64,000 nucleotides of DNA, from the NCBI GenBank assembly GCA_022478985.1, contig JAKSZP010013318.1:62001-126000 (forward strand). The letters are read 5' to 3'. The notes under the pieces were generated by a model. It was not told the origin of the DNA. It saw only the letters and a program-made list of their open reading frames with translations, and ran no database searches. This document shows, piece by piece, positions 63,590 through 64,000 of the stretch; position 1 is the first letter of the stretch, and the number at the start of each line of letters is the position of its first letter. Both the position numbers and the translations under genes were made by a program. Source of the stretch: Massospora cicadina (lineage: Eukaryota; Entomophthoromycota; Entomophthoromycetes; Entomophthorales; Entomophthoraceae).

Positions 63590-64000
63590 GGGGTGTGCTC
63601 GGGGGTTTTTCATCAGTTAGACACTGGGGATCATCCCCCCATCAGGTCTTGTCCAATCTGTCAATCAAGGGCAGCTGAAGAAGTCGTCACCAAGGAGATT
63701 GAAAAGCTTCTAGAGCAAGGAATTCTTGAACCATCAAAAAGTCCATGGCTTCCCTGTCCTAATTGTCAATAAGAAGGATGGTACTAACTGGGTAGTAATA
63801 GACTACCGCAAGCTCAACAGCATTACAAAAAAGGAAAAAATACCCTTTGCCATGAATTGGTGATGTGTTGGCCCGGTTGGGGGGAGCTCGTTACTTCTCC
63901 GCAATGGACTTAATATCTGGCTACTGGCAGATTGAGTTACCTGCGGCGGAACAAGAAAAATTCGCCATTATCACGTTAAAAGGGCTTTTTCAACTGACAC
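63590..64000 (+). pseudogene. GYP-4 reverse transcriptase, N-terminal part
   Basis: Readable in shifting frames: EEVVTKEIEKLLEQGILEPS (about 63680-63738), SPW with a one-base shift, FPVLIVNKKDGTNWVVIDYR and KLNSITKKEKIP, then IGDVLARLGGARYFSAMDLI (about 63862-63920), SGYWQIELPAAEQEKFAI and GLFQLT at the edge. These are RT blocks from the fingers to the first catalytic Asp (AMDL). The YXDD box is beyond the window. Confidence 0.8.

Larger units (their letters stand above)
55350..64000 (+). mobile_element. GYP-4: Gypsy-like LTR element of the GYP-1 family, split by LINE-E, cut by window edge
   Basis: Order on the plus strand: 5' LTR (55350-55964), primer site, gag, LINE-E, rest of gag with CCHC knuckle, protease, dUTPase-like domain and the N-terminal part of RT at the right edge. 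The LTR, primer site, DMGA protease and dUTPase-like domain all match GYP-1. RNase H, integrase and the 3' LTR lie beyond the window. All genes contain stops. Confidence 0.85.

Noticed and set aside
1..64000. CRISPR arrays, bacterial operons, rRNA, telomeric repeats
   Set aside because: None seen; all supported features are eukaryotic retroelements.

Overview
This 64 kb window is a pile-up of retrotransposons, most of them broken and many nested inside one another. I recognise no host gene, rRNA or functional tRNA. The organism is a eukaryote with an AT-rich, transposon-rich genome. A fungus is my best guess, from chromodomain-bearing Gypsy elements and LINEs with a zf-RVT C-terminus, but this is inference with low confidence.

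Three kinds of element dominate. (1) Five APE-type non-LTR retrotransposons: LINE-A (+, left edge), LINE-B (+, 29203-34500), LINE-C (-, 40542-46990), LINE-D (-, 49060-54345) and LINE-E (-, 56402-61611). Each has an ORF1 with an RRM-like domain and CCHC knuckle where that part is present, and an ORF2 with AP-endonuclease, reverse transcriptase and zf-RVT. A, B, D and E share one type of 3' end; LINE-C has another. (2) Four copies of a compact family of about 1.9 kb (here ORF1-only-1 to -4, at 7.0-9.0, 23.3-25.2, 25.3-27.2 and 25.2-29.0 kb). They carry only a LINE-like ORF1 with an extra C-terminal domain and no endonuclease or RT, yet they have LINE 3' ends and target-site duplications (TSDs). 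(3) Four Gypsy-like LTR elements: GYP-1 (-, 9231-22546), GYP-2 (-, chromodomain type, 9978-15910, inside GYP-1), GYP-3 (+, 29111-38819) and GYP-4 (+, 55350 to the right edge), plus a solo LTR inside LINE-A.

Layout: LINE-A with a solo LTR (1-3240); AT-rich DNA with SINE-like relics (3241-7018); ORF1-only-1; GYP-1 carrying GYP-2 in its integrase; an AT-rich gap; ORF1-only-2; ORF1-only-4 interrupted by ORF1-only-3; GYP-3 whose 5' LTR is split by LINE-B; AT-rich DNA interrupted by LINE-C; LINE-D; AT-rich DNA; then GYP-4 whose gag is split by LINE-E. Most boundaries are fixed by TSDs read directly from the sequence.

The most unusual signals are the ORF1-only family and its use of two different LINE 3' tails; two identical 23-bp insertions of the LINE-C 3' terminus, each with its own 16-17 bp TSD; and a dUTPase-like domain between protease and RT in GYP-1 and GYP-4. 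All alignments were made by eye; no database search or computed identity supports the names.
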